Shown one piece after another: positions 47,031 through 57,089 of a stretch of DNA of 64,000 bases. The translations under genes were made by a program, and so were the position numbers. Origin of the DNA: Bin55 sp965205965. Lineage in GTDB: Bacteria > Pseudomonadota > Gammaproteobacteria > Pseudomonadales > Azotimanducaceae. The notes under the pieces are model-generated. The model was not told where the DNA came from, did not search any database, and saw nothing but the letters and a program-made list of their open reading frames with translations. The DNA is taken from positions 1,302,001-1,366,000 of the forward strand of contig CBDBHT010000007.1 of NCBI GenBank assembly GCA_965205965.1. Reading direction: 5' to 3'. The first letter of the stretch is position 1. Each line of letters begins with the position of its first letter.

Positions 47031-47903
47031 CAGCCACCGGGGGCGAGACCTCCCGACAGTCGGGGAGCGTTCGGGCCTCGTCAAGACCAGGACCCAAGGG
47101 CGTGCGATAGGGGCGTCCGCCGCATGCTCACCCGCATGGCTCATCATCCAGTCGACAACAGCATCTTGCACGGGATGCGCCGCTTTGCACGCCGGTCGTG
47201 GCGGTCCGCAAAACGGGCCCAGGCGCATGCTACACGTCCGCACCGCTTCCGCCAGCATCGCACTCAGCACCGCACGCGCCCCGCTTCCGTCCGACCCGAA
47301 CGCACCCCTTTCGCCATCCAACGCACCCATCCGTCCGAACGCACCCCGCTACCATCCCCTTCCCCCCGGCAAAGCCCAACCAACTTCGTGGTATCAACAA
47401 CTTACACGCACATACATCGCACCCAAGCCATCCATTATGAGAAATAAGGGCTAGCGAGACGTTCCCGCTACCATGGCACCACCGCACATCCTTCGCACCC
47501 GCACGATGCGCCACAGCCACCGGAGGCGAAACCCTCCCGACAGAGTGTCGGGGAGCGCATTCGGGCATCGTCAAGACAAGGGCCCAAGGGCGTGCGATAG
47601 AAGCGTCCGCCACATGCTAACCCGGATGCCCCATCATCCAGTCGAAAACAGCATCTTTCACGGGATGCGCCGCTTTTCACGCGGATCGTAGCGGTCCGCA
47701 AAACGGGCCGATGCGCATGCTAAAAGTCCACACCTCTTCCGCAAGCATCGTACCCTGCACCGAACGCATCCTGCTTCCATCCGGCTCGAACGCACTCTGC
47801 CGCAATCCCCTTCCCCCGGCAAAGCCCAATCAACTTCGTTGTATCAATAACTTAAACGCACATACATCGCACCAAAGCCATCCATTATGAGAAATAAGGG
47901 CTA
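47031..47903. repeat. GC-rich tandem repeat, two diverged units
   Basis: Two direct copies of a roughly 400-bp GC-rich unit lie at about 47031-47452 and 47514-47903. Both start CAGCCACCGG, share GACCCAAGGGCGTGCGATAG-like and CACGGGATGCGCCGCTTT segments and end TTATGAGAAATAAGGGCT, the IS1380-type terminal repeat. A related segment (TTTTTCACGGGATGCG) follows the left end at 44755. They look like two sub-terminal regions of related elements in tandem. No gene is seen in them. Confidence 0.65.
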
Positions 47904-47961
47904 TAATTATCATACTGACATATTAACAATAGACATCTGATGATGCGATAGGAGTTAATTC

Positions 47962-50900
47962 GTGATCAACTGTGCGATTAAATGTGCGGTGAAAAGGTTT
48001 GTACTCGTGGTACTAGCCGCGTTTCTGTGGTTGTGCTCGGGATGTGGAGGAGGTAGTGATTCTCCCATTCTTTCGGTTAGTGAAACGACCGTTTCAGTCA
48101 GTCACATGCTCGGAGGAGAAAGTGGTAGAGCACAATTTATATTGACCAACAGCGGTGGAGGGTTGCTTTCCTATTTCATCGTGGGGAGTCCTCGGTTCTT
48201 AGGTAGCGCATCGCGAACCCGAGGAACGCTATCATCGAGCGAGAGTCATGTGATTAGTTTGTTTCTTGATTGTCGTGAGCCTGGGACCTTGTCTGACTCG
48301 CTAACTATTCAGGGTGACAACGGTGCTTCAGAAACCGTTCTGGTATCCGTTGAATGCATTGCTCCGCCCATTGTTCTTGAGATCAAAGAGCCTCCGGCCA
48401 AGGGTACAAGTACACCTGTTGAAATCTTGACGATGAAGATGTCTTGGTCGTTCTCCTCGCCATGGAGCGGGCAGGATGAAGTTGATTACTCCATCACTGC
48501 GGATCATGATCAAGCATCCGCCACCCCGGCTAGCGGGTCTGCGGGTCCGGACGAAACCGTTGCAGTCGATCTGACGTACGAGTGTGAAGCCTTGGAGCGC
48601 GTTACGGTCAATTGGACGGTATCTGCAGGGGAGCAGCAGATTGAAACGGAGTGGGACGTCGTATGCGAATCCCCGCCGGTCGCTGTCGCGATCGACGCTC
48701 TCGCAGGTGCGATGGGCACGCCGATCTCTTTCCCTAGCGAAAGCCTGCAGTGGTCGTTTACCTCTCCATGGGACGGGCACGGGGCGGAGGAATACGTGAT
48801 AGAAAGCGATGTGGATCTGGCCGTGTCGAATCCCGTCAGCGGCGTAGCAGAGCCGGGTGATCCTATCGCGGTGCAGCTCACTTATCGGTGTAGCGAGCTG
48901 GGTGCATTTGACGTGTCCTGGACCCTGCGAATTGGTGATCAGCACGAGACCGTGACGTGGAACGTGCACTGTGTTGCGCCTCCGGTCACCATTGAGATCG
49001 ACAGTGTGACGTTGGAAAGTTCGGGGATCTTGCCGAACGGTGCTAAGGGGTTGTTGAGGTGGTCGTTTGCTTCCGAATGGGAGGGGCACGGAGCTGAGCA
49101 ATTCGAGGTTCGCGCTAGCGATCCTCTGGCCCATGCCGTACCCGATCGCGGGTCGGCCAATCCAGGGGAGGTAATCACGCTCGACCTGACGTATGCGTGC
49201 AACCTCCCTGGAGCGCAAACGATAACTTGGTCCATTATCATCGGCGAACAGCACGAGGAAGCCGACTTAATTATGGACTGTGATGCACCTGAAATCACCC
49301 TCACCATCGAGGAGATCAAGGACTCTGCGGGATTGGTGGATGAGGATGTGGATGGCCAAATAATGTGGTTTTTCACATCGCCATGGGACGGCCAGGGAGC
49401 GGTGGAGTATACGATTAGTACCGATGATGAACGGGCCTCCATTGATCAGCCGAGTGGTTCTGCATCCCCCGGCGAGGTCGTGGTTGGACAGCTTGCTTTT
49501 CCATGCGAGGAGCTAGGTGGGTTCCTGGTCGGCTGGATCATCAATGCGGGAAAGGTTAAAGGCGGGGCGAATTGGGCTGTGCAATGTGTTGAGGCTTCCC
49601 TCTCGGTCGAGGCCGTCGCGGATTCCACGGCAACGCTTCTAGACCTTGCCCTAGGGAATTTGAGCTGGTCGTATTCGGTCAACCCTGATATAGAACTAGA
49701 ATTGGATTTTTCAATCGTGGCGGATGATGCTCGAGCGTCCATCCGTCCTACGACAGGTAGCGCAGAACCCGATGAAGTCGTGAATGCCGACCTCACCTTC
49801 GACTGTACGGATGTAGACGTCTATACCATTGAGTTAACGGTGGATCTGGCGGGCAGTCAAGAGCAAGTACCTTGGGAAGTGGAATGTACTGTTCCGCCTA
49901 TTCAAATTACTATTGAAGACATCGAGGATTCTGTGGCCTTACTGGACACGAATGCGGTAGGCCAAATGGAGTGGTCGTTTACCTCGCCGTGGGACGGTCA
50001 AGGAGCGGTAGATTACACGGTGACGACGTCCGATAGCCGCGCTTCTGCAACGCCGTCCAGCTCAACGGCGGCTAAAGATACTACGCAAAGGATTGAGCTG
50101 TCATTTAACTGCCGGGATCTTGGCGATCATCAAGTCATATGGACCGTTGATGCAGGGGGAGTACAGGCACAGGCGACATGGAAGGTAAAGTGTATTAGAT
50201 CATTGCATTACGTAGATATTATTACGGACAGCATTGACGCAACCGGAACTTCTTTCGACGACGCTACGGCCCAACTGGAATGGGTGCTCCGTTCTTTGAC
50301 GGATACGCCGGAACCATATACCTACTCAATTAGCACCAACGATGCACAAGCCACAGTAGATCCATCTACGGGAACGGCTACAACTGACGTCAACCTCACT
50401 ACGATATTGCAGTATGACTGCGATACTTCAGAAGAGACCGTTACCACGATTGTCACGATAGATGTGGCAGAGATAGCACAGGAGGAGGTATCGTGGCAAG
50501 TTGAGTGCTTGGGGAGCCCCATTCGAATCGGTCGTGTGGAATTGTTTCAATCTCCTATGATAGCTCGAGCACGACGCGTGAAAGCTGAAGACGGAACCAT
50601 TTCTTTGGAGGCGACATCTTTAATAAATGCCGTAACGGGCCGAGACGCAACCGTAGCAGTGACCGTGGAACATGAATTGAGAGATGCCCAACATCAAGTC
50701 GAAGCTAAGGTTACGCTTGCAGATAGCACGGAAATTCCGTTGCAAGTGCACAGCAGAACATGGCGCACGGCTCCGGGCGATTCGGATTCGCAACTGTGGG
50801 AAACCGATTACGTATTCTTCATAGACGGTGGTATGTTCTTGAGCACAACATCGCTAACGGCGACTTTAACTCCAGTATCAACAGACAACGTACCTTCTAT

Positions 50901-51354
50901 TCATTGGGACTTCAGCAATCTCCAATTTAGAAGGATGGGGGATATAAGATTTAAATTGTTTAGGTTGGATACGTCTGCTGGTGTTCCAGACGAGATCACA
51001 CAGTCTCATGTCGACAGTCTTATGGAATGGTTAAACGCTATACATCCAATCGTAGGATTTAGCACCACTATCAGTACTGAAGTGATTACACCCGATACAG
51101 GCTCCTTTAATCCTCTTAGATACTTAGAAATACTAGATGATAAGTGGGTATCGGAATCTACTCTTGATGAATACTACTACGCAATTTATCTCTTGCCTCC
51201 CAACGAAGGAGCTTTGGGCCTTGCTTATATATCTAGCAATGCAGCTGTAGGAGTAGCGCATAATCATGTAACATTTGAAAGTACATTCGCACACGAGCTG
51301 GGTCATAATTTCTCGTTAATGGCATTCAGATTGCGGCTCGCCTTCCAACATTGA
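47962..51354 (+). CDS. Large repeat-containing lipoprotein with metzincin-like domain (5' part, frameshifted)
   Basis: Translation starts at GTG 47962 behind an AGGAG site at 47950. The N-terminus is a lipoprotein signal (VLVVLAAFLWLCSGCGGG). After an N-terminal beta domain come about seven repeats of some 105 residues, each with the pattern W-x-F-x-SPWDGxGAxxY...SGxAxP...LTYxC...VxWxVxC and two cysteines, roughly residues 130-870. The C-terminal part from about 880 leads to a zinc site: at 51292 the frame reads HELGHNFSL and then, by a single-base insertion in TTAATGG near 51318, leaves the family and stops at 51354. In the next frame the third ligand follows at once. The gene lies inside the island between rpmE and priA. 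It is probably a secreted or surface protease or adhesin. Confidence 0.75.
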   Translation: MINCAIKCAVKRFVLVVLAAFLWLCSGCGGGSDSPILSVSETTVSVSHMLGGESGRAQFILTNSGGGLLSYFIVGSPRFLGSASRTRGTLSSSESHVISLFLDCREPGTLSDSLTIQGDNGASETVLVSVECIAPPIVLEIKEPPAKGTSTPVEILTMKMSWSFSSPWSGQDEVDYSITADHDQASATPASGSAGPDETVAVDLTYECEALERVTVNWTVSAGEQQIETEWDVVCESPPVAVAIDALAGAMGTPISFPSESLQWSFTSPWDGHGAEEYVIESDVDLAVSNPVSGVAEPGDPIAVQLTYRCSELGAFDVSWTLRIGDQHETVTWNVHCVAPPVTIEIDSVTLESSGILPNGAKGLLRWSFASEWEGHGAEQFEVRASDPLAHAVPDRGSANPGEVITLDLTYACNLPGAQTITWSIIIGEQHEEADLIMDCDAPEITLTIEEIKDSAGLVDEDVDGQIMWFFTSPWDGQGAVEYTISTDDERASIDQPSGSASPGEVVVGQLAFPCEELGGFLVGWIINAGKVKGGANWAVQCVEASLSVEAVADSTATLLDLALGNLSWSYSVNPDIELELDFSIVADDARASIRPTTGSAEPDEVVNADLTFDCTDVDVYTIELTVDLAGSQEQVPWEVECTVPPIQITIEDIEDSVALLDTNAVGQMEWSFTSPWDGQGAVDYTVTTSDSRASATPSSSTAAKDTTQRIELSFNCRDLGDHQVIWTVDAGGVQAQATWKVKCIRSLHYVDIITDSIDATGTSFDDATAQLEWVLRSLTDTPEPYTYSISTNDAQATVDPSTGTATTDVNLTTILQYDCDTSEETVTTIVTIDVAEIAQEEVSWQVECLGSPIRIGRVELFQSPMIARARRVKAEDGTISLEATSLINAVTGRDATVAVTVEHELRDAQHQVEAKVTLADSTEIPLQVHSRTWRTAPGDSDSQLWETDYVFFIDGGMFLSTTSLTATLTPVSTDNVPSIHWDFSNLQFRRMGDIRFKLFRLDTSAGVPDEITQSHVDSLMEWLNAIHPIVGFSTTISTEVITPDTGSFNPLRYLEILDDKWVSESTLDEYYYAIYLLPPNEGALGLAYISSNAAVGVAHNHVTFESTFAHELGHNFSLMAFRLRLAFQH

Positions 51355-51904
51355 TCCGAATGCTCGCCCTAATGGATCAATAGGTCCTAATCGTGGATGG
51401 CGCGCTTTGAATCAAATTTTAGTATCTCCTAGCTCTGACTATCGTGATGTAATGTCGTATTGCGAGCCATACTTCGTGTCCGACTATTCTTATAGGCGAG
51501 TACTGTCATACCTGCGTGGCCGCTTAAATTCACGCAATCGCAATATTGTGGCTTCCCATCAAACGAATGAGATGTCTCACACGGCAGTCACGAAGGAAGG
51601 GAAGCCTGCTCGCAGTATTGCACTCGCTGGGTCTATAGATGATCTTAATCGTTGGACGTTGCGTTTGCAGGAATACAACCAAAACCCTCCTCTGCCAGTC
51701 TTAGACACTGGATCGTACACTTTGAAACTGTTCGATTCCACTGGGAACGTGGTACTAACGCAAATAATAGATACCTATCAATTGAGTCATGGCGAAGGAA
51801 GCAAATGGGGTACACGTGTTCAAGTCCCATCTACCGACCCAGTGGAACTAGCTATATACGACGAGCTGGGATCTGTTGTTCTCCGAGAAGATTTAAGCCT
51901 ATAG
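51320..51904 (+). pseudogene. 3' part of the metzincin-like lipoprotein gene (other frame)
   Basis: From 51320 the +1 frame continues the product as WHSDCGSPSNIDPNARPNG, so that the joined sequence reads HELGHNFSLWH, the HExxHxxxxxH zinc motif of metzincins (with Ser where the usual Gly stands). About 45 residues later comes DVMSYC, the Met-turn methionine that defines that clan. A beta-rich C-terminal domain of about 140 residues (ARSIALAGSIDDLNRW, then YTLKLFDSTGNVVL) ends at 51904. The piece has no start of its own. It is only meaningful with the 5' part. Confidence 0.75.
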
Positions 51905-51990
51905 TTACCCTTTCATCGTAAGGAAATGATATATTAACAAAGGTATTGCGGGGCCTCGCTGGCGAAGATGCGCACCGACGCACCGACGCA

Positions 51991-52002
51991 CCCCCCCCCC
52001 CC
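51991..52002. repeat. 12-base C homopolymer
   Basis: A run of 12 C follows two copies of the 6-mer CACCGA. One of four 11-12 base C/G runs in the window (others at 20899, 58784 and 62151). No gene covers it. Confidence 0.9.
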
Positions 52003-52139
52003 TCCCAAATGTCCATTTCAACGCCTCCAACGGCAATCTTCATCCGCGGCATTCTAGCTCAAAACACCCTCCAGTGCTGTAATAATCAACGCTTTGGTAA
52101 AATCGTCAGGGTTTTCGCACAGACACTAACGCGATATCC

Positions 52140-52765
52140 GAGACATTGCACGCATACAAAATACCGAAGCACTCAGCCAGCTGATAAGATTGCTAGCACT
52201 GAGCATCGCTCAAATCTTGAACATAAGCAATCTAAGCCAAGATATCGGAATCGATAGATCTACGTTAGAAAGGTATGTGGGGATACTTGAGCGGCTGTTT
52301 TTGGTTCGACGATTGCCTGCTTGGTCCCGAGGGTCTGCACGACGGCTAATACGAGCCCCAAAGATACATGTGGTTGATACAGGAATGGCAGCAACACTTG
52401 CAAATATACGTCCAAGCGATTGGCTGCATCAACGTCATCGCATGGCAAGCTTGCTGGAATCCTTTATCGTTCAACAGGTCGCAGCACTCATCTCGTGTAC
52501 GAATACGGATTTTCAACTTGCCTATTACCGTGATAAGGACGGTATAGAGGTAGATATCGTCCTCACAAAAGGCGCGAAAACTTGGGGGATTGAAGTAAAA
52601 GCATCCGCGTCATTAACGAACAACGACGGACGAGGGTTGGCTCGACTCGAACAACATTGCCAAAACGATTTTCAGGGCGGAATCATTATCTACACAGGAA
52701 CCGATATCTTGCTGATCCGACATGGACGATTTTTCGCTGTACCGGTTTGTAAACTCTGGTCTTAA
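52140..52765 (+). pseudogene. DUF4143-family ATPase, C-terminal remnant
   Basis: The frame reads RDIARIQNTEALSQLIRLL, then NISNLSQDIGIDRSTLERYV, LERLFLVRRLPAW, PKIHVVDTGMAATLANI and later YYRDKDGIEVDIVLTKGAKTW with EVKASAS. This is the DUF4143 C-terminal half of the AAA proteins that carry it, including the PD-(D/E)xK-like DGxEVDxVL...GIEVKAS block. The AAA ATPase part upstream is gone, and a stop precedes RDIRD, with faint remains before it in another frame. No start codon of its own is convincing; TTG 52190 lies inside the domain. Confidence 0.75.
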
Positions 52766-52920
52766 CCAATGCTACTAATGATGTTATTCGACCGTGTTCG
52801 CACTATCCAATATTAGCCAAATAAGAAGGTCAGGCATGAAACTCGCAGAAGAGTAATTTCTGGCAGATGAAACAAGTGCTACAGTGCCCTCGTAGGAACG
52901 TCACAATTGATAAGGTAAGA

Positions 52921-53586
52921 TTTCCTCAACGCGTTGCCGTACGCGCTACTGGGAAAACGGGTGTACATGGTGGAATCTGCCGGTGCAGTTCGGATACTGG
53001 AACGTGATCTACATGCGCATGAACCGGTGGTCAAAAAATAGTGTGCTGAACTGGGTGTTTGAAGAACTTCAGCGTCTGGGTCTTATGCCATCGTCAGTGA
53101 AGGCGGGCATGCTGGGCAGCATGTTGGTCAAGGTCCACCTAGATAGCGCAGACGCGCAAAAAACAGCCAGCTGGCTATTGTGCAGTCACAGGGAGGATGA
53201 ACGACGAAGAGATTGATGTCGGGGTTCAACAACTGTCATCTTACGAGTGTCCATGCCGTCGAATGACGAAAAGCGCAATGCGCCACAGGAACGATTGCTG
53301 CTGCGGATATCAAAGCCGATGGTGAAGGCATTGTACATGGGCCGAACTTGCGAGGATGACGAAACTCGCCAGTTGGTCTGGCCATTGAGGATGACACCTG
53401 TCGTGCTGCTGGAACGCAACCGGGTGAACCTCCTGGCCGTACGGCCGCAGGATGTACAGGTTGGAACCGGGCAGAACGGTTGTTGCACCGCCTCAAGAAA
53501 TGCGTGGCAACGCGTTGGAACATTCGACATCGTGTACAGAATATTCAACGCATGGTGGAAGCATTGAGATTTAACGTGAACGCACC
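52921..53586 (+). pseudogene. IS5-family transposase remnant
   Basis: The first half reads ...TGKTGVHGG then YWNVIYMRMNRWSKNSVLNWVFEELQRLG and, after a gap, LVKVHLDSADAQKTAS with the first Asp replaced. The last part, in another frame at 53470-53586, reads ERLLHRLKKCVATRWN and then VEALRFNVNAP to the stop. These are the N- and C-terminal blocks of an IS5-family (IS427-type) transposase. The IS630 copy begins directly after it. Confidence 0.7.
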
Positions 53587-54796
53587 CTAGTAGGCTACCA
53601 GTTCTAATAATACGTGTTTATAATAGTGGATTGGAAGGGGTTCTGGGATCAGGAGGATTCGATGCCGAAGAAATACATGGTGGAAGCTCAGGATGAGCGG
53701 GATGAGTTGGAAGCGGTGCTGAAGTCGAGCACGCGTCGTGCGGTGTCGGCGACGAAGCTGCAGCGTGCACGGATTCTGCTAGCCGTGGATCAACTGGCCC
53801 GGCACTGACGGACATGCAGGTGGTGGATGACGGAGCGGACCTGCCAGCACGTGCGTCGGCGGGCGGTGGAGCAGGGTCCGATGAAGGCTCTGGAGCGCAG
53901 GCCTCGGCCGTTGCCTCCGGTGCCGAAGAAGTTGGACGGGGAGAAGGAAGCGCGTCTGGTTCAGGTGGCCTGTTCGGTTCCACCGGAAGGCCGCGTTCGG
54001 TGGACCGTGAAGCTGCTGGCAGAAGAGCTGGTGCGACTTGAAGTGGTCGAATCGATTTGCGGGGAGACCGTGCGGCAGGCGTTAAAAAAAACGAATTGAA
54101 ACCATGGCGGCGGGACATGTGGTGCATTCCGAAGCAGCAAAGCCATCATTTCGTGGCCGGCATGGAGCGGGTGCTTAAGGTATACCGGCGGCCGTACGAC
54201 CCGCGGCATCCGGTGGTGTGCATGGACGAGATGAGCAAGCAGCTCGTGTCGGAAGTCCGCGAGAAGTTACCGGTACGCCCCGGGTCGCCGGAGAAGTACG
54301 ACGCCCACTACCTCCGCCGGGGAGAATGCACGGTGTGGATGTTCGGAGAGCCGCTGTCCGGCTGGCGGAGAGTGGCTGTCACCAAACGGCGCACGAATTG
54401 GGCGAAGCAAGTGCGCGCACTGGCGAATCTGCCGCGTTCCCGGGATGCGGAAAGCATCACGCTGGTGTGCGACAACTTGAACACCCACAGCGGTGACTCG
54501 TTCTACGCCGCGTTCCCGGCGGCCGAAGCCAGTCGGCTGAACGACCGCATCCACCTGGTGCACACGCCGAAACACGGGAGCTGGCTGAACGTTGCGGAAC
54601 TGGAGTTCAGTGCGTTGCACCGCCAGTGCCTGGATCGCCGGATCGAGAGCAGGGCTTTGGTCACGTCGGAAACGGCGGCCTGGGCCAAGGAGCGCAATCG
54701 CGAACAGACCGGGGTCGACTGGCAGCTCAGCGTCGACGATGCGCGCACCAAACTGAAGTATCTATACCCGAAAATTAAAACCAGTTAAACTACTAG
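53587..54796 (+). mobile_element. IS630-family element, type A, copy 1
   Basis: The element is bounded by CTAG on both sides (53587-53590 and 54793-54796), which fits IS630 insertion at TA. The ends TAGGCTACCAGTTCTAAT and the complement of ATTAAAACCAGTTAAACTA are imperfect inverted repeats. It carries a transposase in two overlapping frames (see next entry). The priA start codon is only 12 bases beyond the right end. About 95% of the bases agree with copy 2 by eye. The sequence is GC-rich compared with priA. Confidence 0.85.
53662..54788 (+). pseudogene. IS630 type A transposase, copy 1 (disrupted orfA, intact orfB)
   Basis: ATG 53662 follows an AGGAGG site. The first frame (MPKKYMVEAQDERDELEAVL) is broken by deletions near 53790 and 53828 relative to copy 2. 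orfB, entered from an A8 run at 54084-54091, is intact and holds the catalytic triad: VVCMDEMSKQLV (Asp), ITLVCDNLNTHSGDSFY (Asp) and WLNVAELEFSALHRQ (Glu). In both copies the end of orfA reaches a stop eleven bases after the A8 run while orfB continues in the -1 frame, so a programmed -1 shift is likely in the parent IS. Confidence 0.8.
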
Positions 54797-54807
54797 TTGA
54801 AAGAATC

Positions 54808-56952
54808 ATGTCCAAAATAGTGAAAGTTGGCGTACCTCGGCCATTGTGGCAAACGTTTGATTATCTAGTTCCAGAAGATTTTGTAACGCCTAAAGTAGGT
54901 TGCCGAGTTCGCGTTCCCTTCGGTCGCACGTCTGCGCTTGGGATTGTAGTTGAACATGCCACTGAGTCCCGATTTGAGCTCAAGCAATTACTGGACGTCG
55001 TTGATACGGAGCCTCTCCTAAGTGATGACTTGATGTATTTGGCTTCGTGGATGTCGCATTATTATCACTATCCGATTGGTTCCGTATTAGAAACGATGCT
55101 TCCGAAACTCGCGCGTCGTGGCAATCCAGTCAAGCTTGACCCAGAACTAATGTGGTCAACAACAGACGACACTCCAGGGCCTTTATTGAAACGTGCGCGT
55201 AAGCAAATGGCTGCGTGGCAGCAGATTTATGACCGACGTGGAATTGCAGAATCGAATTTGTGCGTAGCAGGAATCGATCGACGAATCCTTAGAGAATTAG
55301 CAAAAAAAGAACTTATTAGATCTACTGATATTCGTCCTAAATATCAAATCCAGCCGACGAACATACAACCATCAAATGAGCAGAGTTTAGCCATCGATAA
55401 CGTCACCGAAAACTTCGGAAAATTTGGTGTTCATTTGCTTTATGGAATTACAGGCAGTGGCAAAACTGAGGTTTATTTACGTTTGATTGAACGAATGTTA
55501 GCACGCGGCCAACAAGCGTTGGTACTCGTCCCAGAGATCGCACTCACGCCTCAGACGGTAAGCCGATTTCGAGATAGATTTCTCTCCTGTGTGACGCTGC
55601 ATTCAAAGATTCCCGATAAAGCTCGCTTTGCGACATGGTCTTCAATGGCTAATGGTGATCACAAGATCTTGATTGGTACGCGTTCCGCAGTATTCGCGCC
55701 CTTTCAAGACTTGGGTTTGATCGTCATTGACGAGGAGCACGACTCGTCATATAAACAAATAGAGTCGTTAAGGTACTCGGGAAGGGATGCTGCAATTGTT
55801 CGTGCACAATCCCTTGGTATCCCATGCGTGCTGGGTACAGCGACACCAAGCTTAGAAACGCTTCAGAATGTTGCAAGGGAACGTTACACGATGCACCGCC
55901 TATCTCGTAGGGCCGGTGCAGCACAACTGCCAAAGTTCGGCGTTATTGACATACGTGGCTTGCCATTGATCAATGGGCTGAGTGAACCTCTGCTTCGTGC
56001 GATTTCTCGACATCTAGACGACAACAGCCAGGTACTTATTCTCATCAATCGACGTGGCTATGCCCCTATTTTGTTTTGCACCACATGCGGATATCAGGCA
56101 ACTTGCGAGGATTGTGACGTACGGCTCACCATTCATGAATTTCCTCGCAAAAAGTTGCAGTGCCATCACTGTCTCGTATTCAAGCCAGTACCAAGTCAAT
56201 GTCCAGAGTGTGGACGGGACACATTGCAGGTAAGCGGTACGGGAACACAACGCATTGAACAAACGTTACATCAACAATTTCCGAATGTGCCGATTCACCG
56301 CGTGGATAGTGACTCTATAACGTCACATCGGAGACTTTATCGACTGTTCGAGGAAATACAAAAGCTTGATCGAGGGATATTAGTGGGCACACAGATGCTC
56401 TCGAAGGGGCACCATTTCCCAAAAGTAACGCTGGTTGCAGTGATTAATGTGGATGGAGGCTTTCTAACCAATGATTTTCGCGGTCCTGAAAGAACGGCTC
56501 AGCTCATTATCCAAGTTGCCGGAAGGGCGGGCCGTGCGGAACGACCAGGAGAAGTATTGATTCAGAGCTTCGAACCTAACAATCCAGATCTCGTGTCGCT
56601 TGTAAAATATGGGTATGAGGGGTTTGCGAAGGAAGAACAACGCATACGCAAAGAAGCAGAGTTACCGCCGTTTTCGTATCTGGCGTTGCTACGTTCTGAA
56701 TCAGAAAACGAGATGGACGCAGAGTCGTTCCTACGCGACATTTTGGATGAGGCAAGAGTAGACGGAATCGAGATCTTAGGACCGCTTGCTGCTCCAATTC
56801 CTCGTATTTCTAAGCGATGGAGGTTTCAGGCCGGTCTGCTCTCCTCAGATCGACAATTTCTACATAGTGCTTTACAAAAGATTGAAAAGGCCAAGCCCCA
56901 TACATCGAAAGTCCGGTGGTCGATAGACGTTGATCCCGTCGACATGGCTTAA
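54808..56952 (+). CDS. priA: Primosomal replication restart helicase PriA
   Basis: PriA reloads DnaB at stalled forks. The 714-residue protein has the N-terminal DNA 3'-end binding domain, the DEAH-type helicase with Walker A GITGSGKTEVYLR near residue 213 and LIVIDEEHDSSYKQ, and the zinc-binding insertion with cysteine pairs CTTCGYQATCEDC and CHHC...QCPEC. The usual order rpmE<->priA is kept apart from the inserted island. An IS630 copy lies 12 bases ahead of the start and another 62 bases after the stop, so its native promoter is gone and expression must come from the IS or read-through. Confidence 0.95.
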   Translation: MSKIVKVGVPRPLWQTFDYLVPEDFVTPKVGCRVRVPFGRTSALGIVVEHATESRFELKQLLDVVDTEPLLSDDLMYLASWMSHYYHYPIGSVLETMLPKLARRGNPVKLDPELMWSTTDDTPGPLLKRARKQMAAWQQIYDRRGIAESNLCVAGIDRRILRELAKKELIRSTDIRPKYQIQPTNIQPSNEQSLAIDNVTENFGKFGVHLLYGITGSGKTEVYLRLIERMLARGQQALVLVPEIALTPQTVSRFRDRFLSCVTLHSKIPDKARFATWSSMANGDHKILIGTRSAVFAPFQDLGLIVIDEEHDSSYKQIESLRYSGRDAAIVRAQSLGIPCVLGTATPSLETLQNVARERYTMHRLSRRAGAAQLPKFGVIDIRGLPLINGLSEPLLRAISRHLDDNSQVLILINRRGYAPILFCTTCGYQATCEDCDVRLTIHEFPRKKLQCHHCLVFKPVPSQCPECGRDTLQVSGTGTQRIEQTLHQQFPNVPIHRVDSDSITSHRRLYRLFEEIQKLDRGILVGTQMLSKGHHFPKVTLVAVINVDGGFLTNDFRGPERTAQLIIQVAGRAGRAERPGEVLIQSFEPNNPDLVSLVKYGYEGFAKEEQRIRKEAELPPFSYLALLRSESENEMDAESFLRDILDEARVDGIEILGPLAAPIPRISKRWRFQAGLLSSDRQFLHSALQKIEKAKPHTSKVRWSIDVDPVDMA

Positions 56953-57089
56953 GGGATGTTGAAGGATGGTCGTCTCCCTCACGCAAATGAGGAAAACGAG
57001 CGTCTACTAGCCCACTAGTAGGCTATCAGTTCTAATAATACGTGTTTATAATAGTGGAGTGGAAGGGGTTCTGGGATCAGGAGGATTCG

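Larger units (their letters stand above)
44726..47452 (-). mobile_element. IS1380-family element with composite right part
   Basis: The left end AGCCCGGATTTCTCATAA (44726-44743) and the right end TTATGAGAAATAAGGGCT (47435-47452) are inverted copies, with two mismatches. The left part holds one long transposase gene. The right 1 kb is atypical for a simple IS: it contains a DUF4338-like fragment and a GC-rich block that is repeated after the right end. The element sits inside the IS630 type B copy. I read it as an IS1380 insertion that has picked up or been joined with other transposon DNA. Confidence 0.6.

Noticed and set aside
53618..54127. Minus-strand frames across the IS630 copies (and 57046-57687)
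   Set aside because: Proline/serine/alanine-rich shadows of the transposase frame, identical in kind in both copies.
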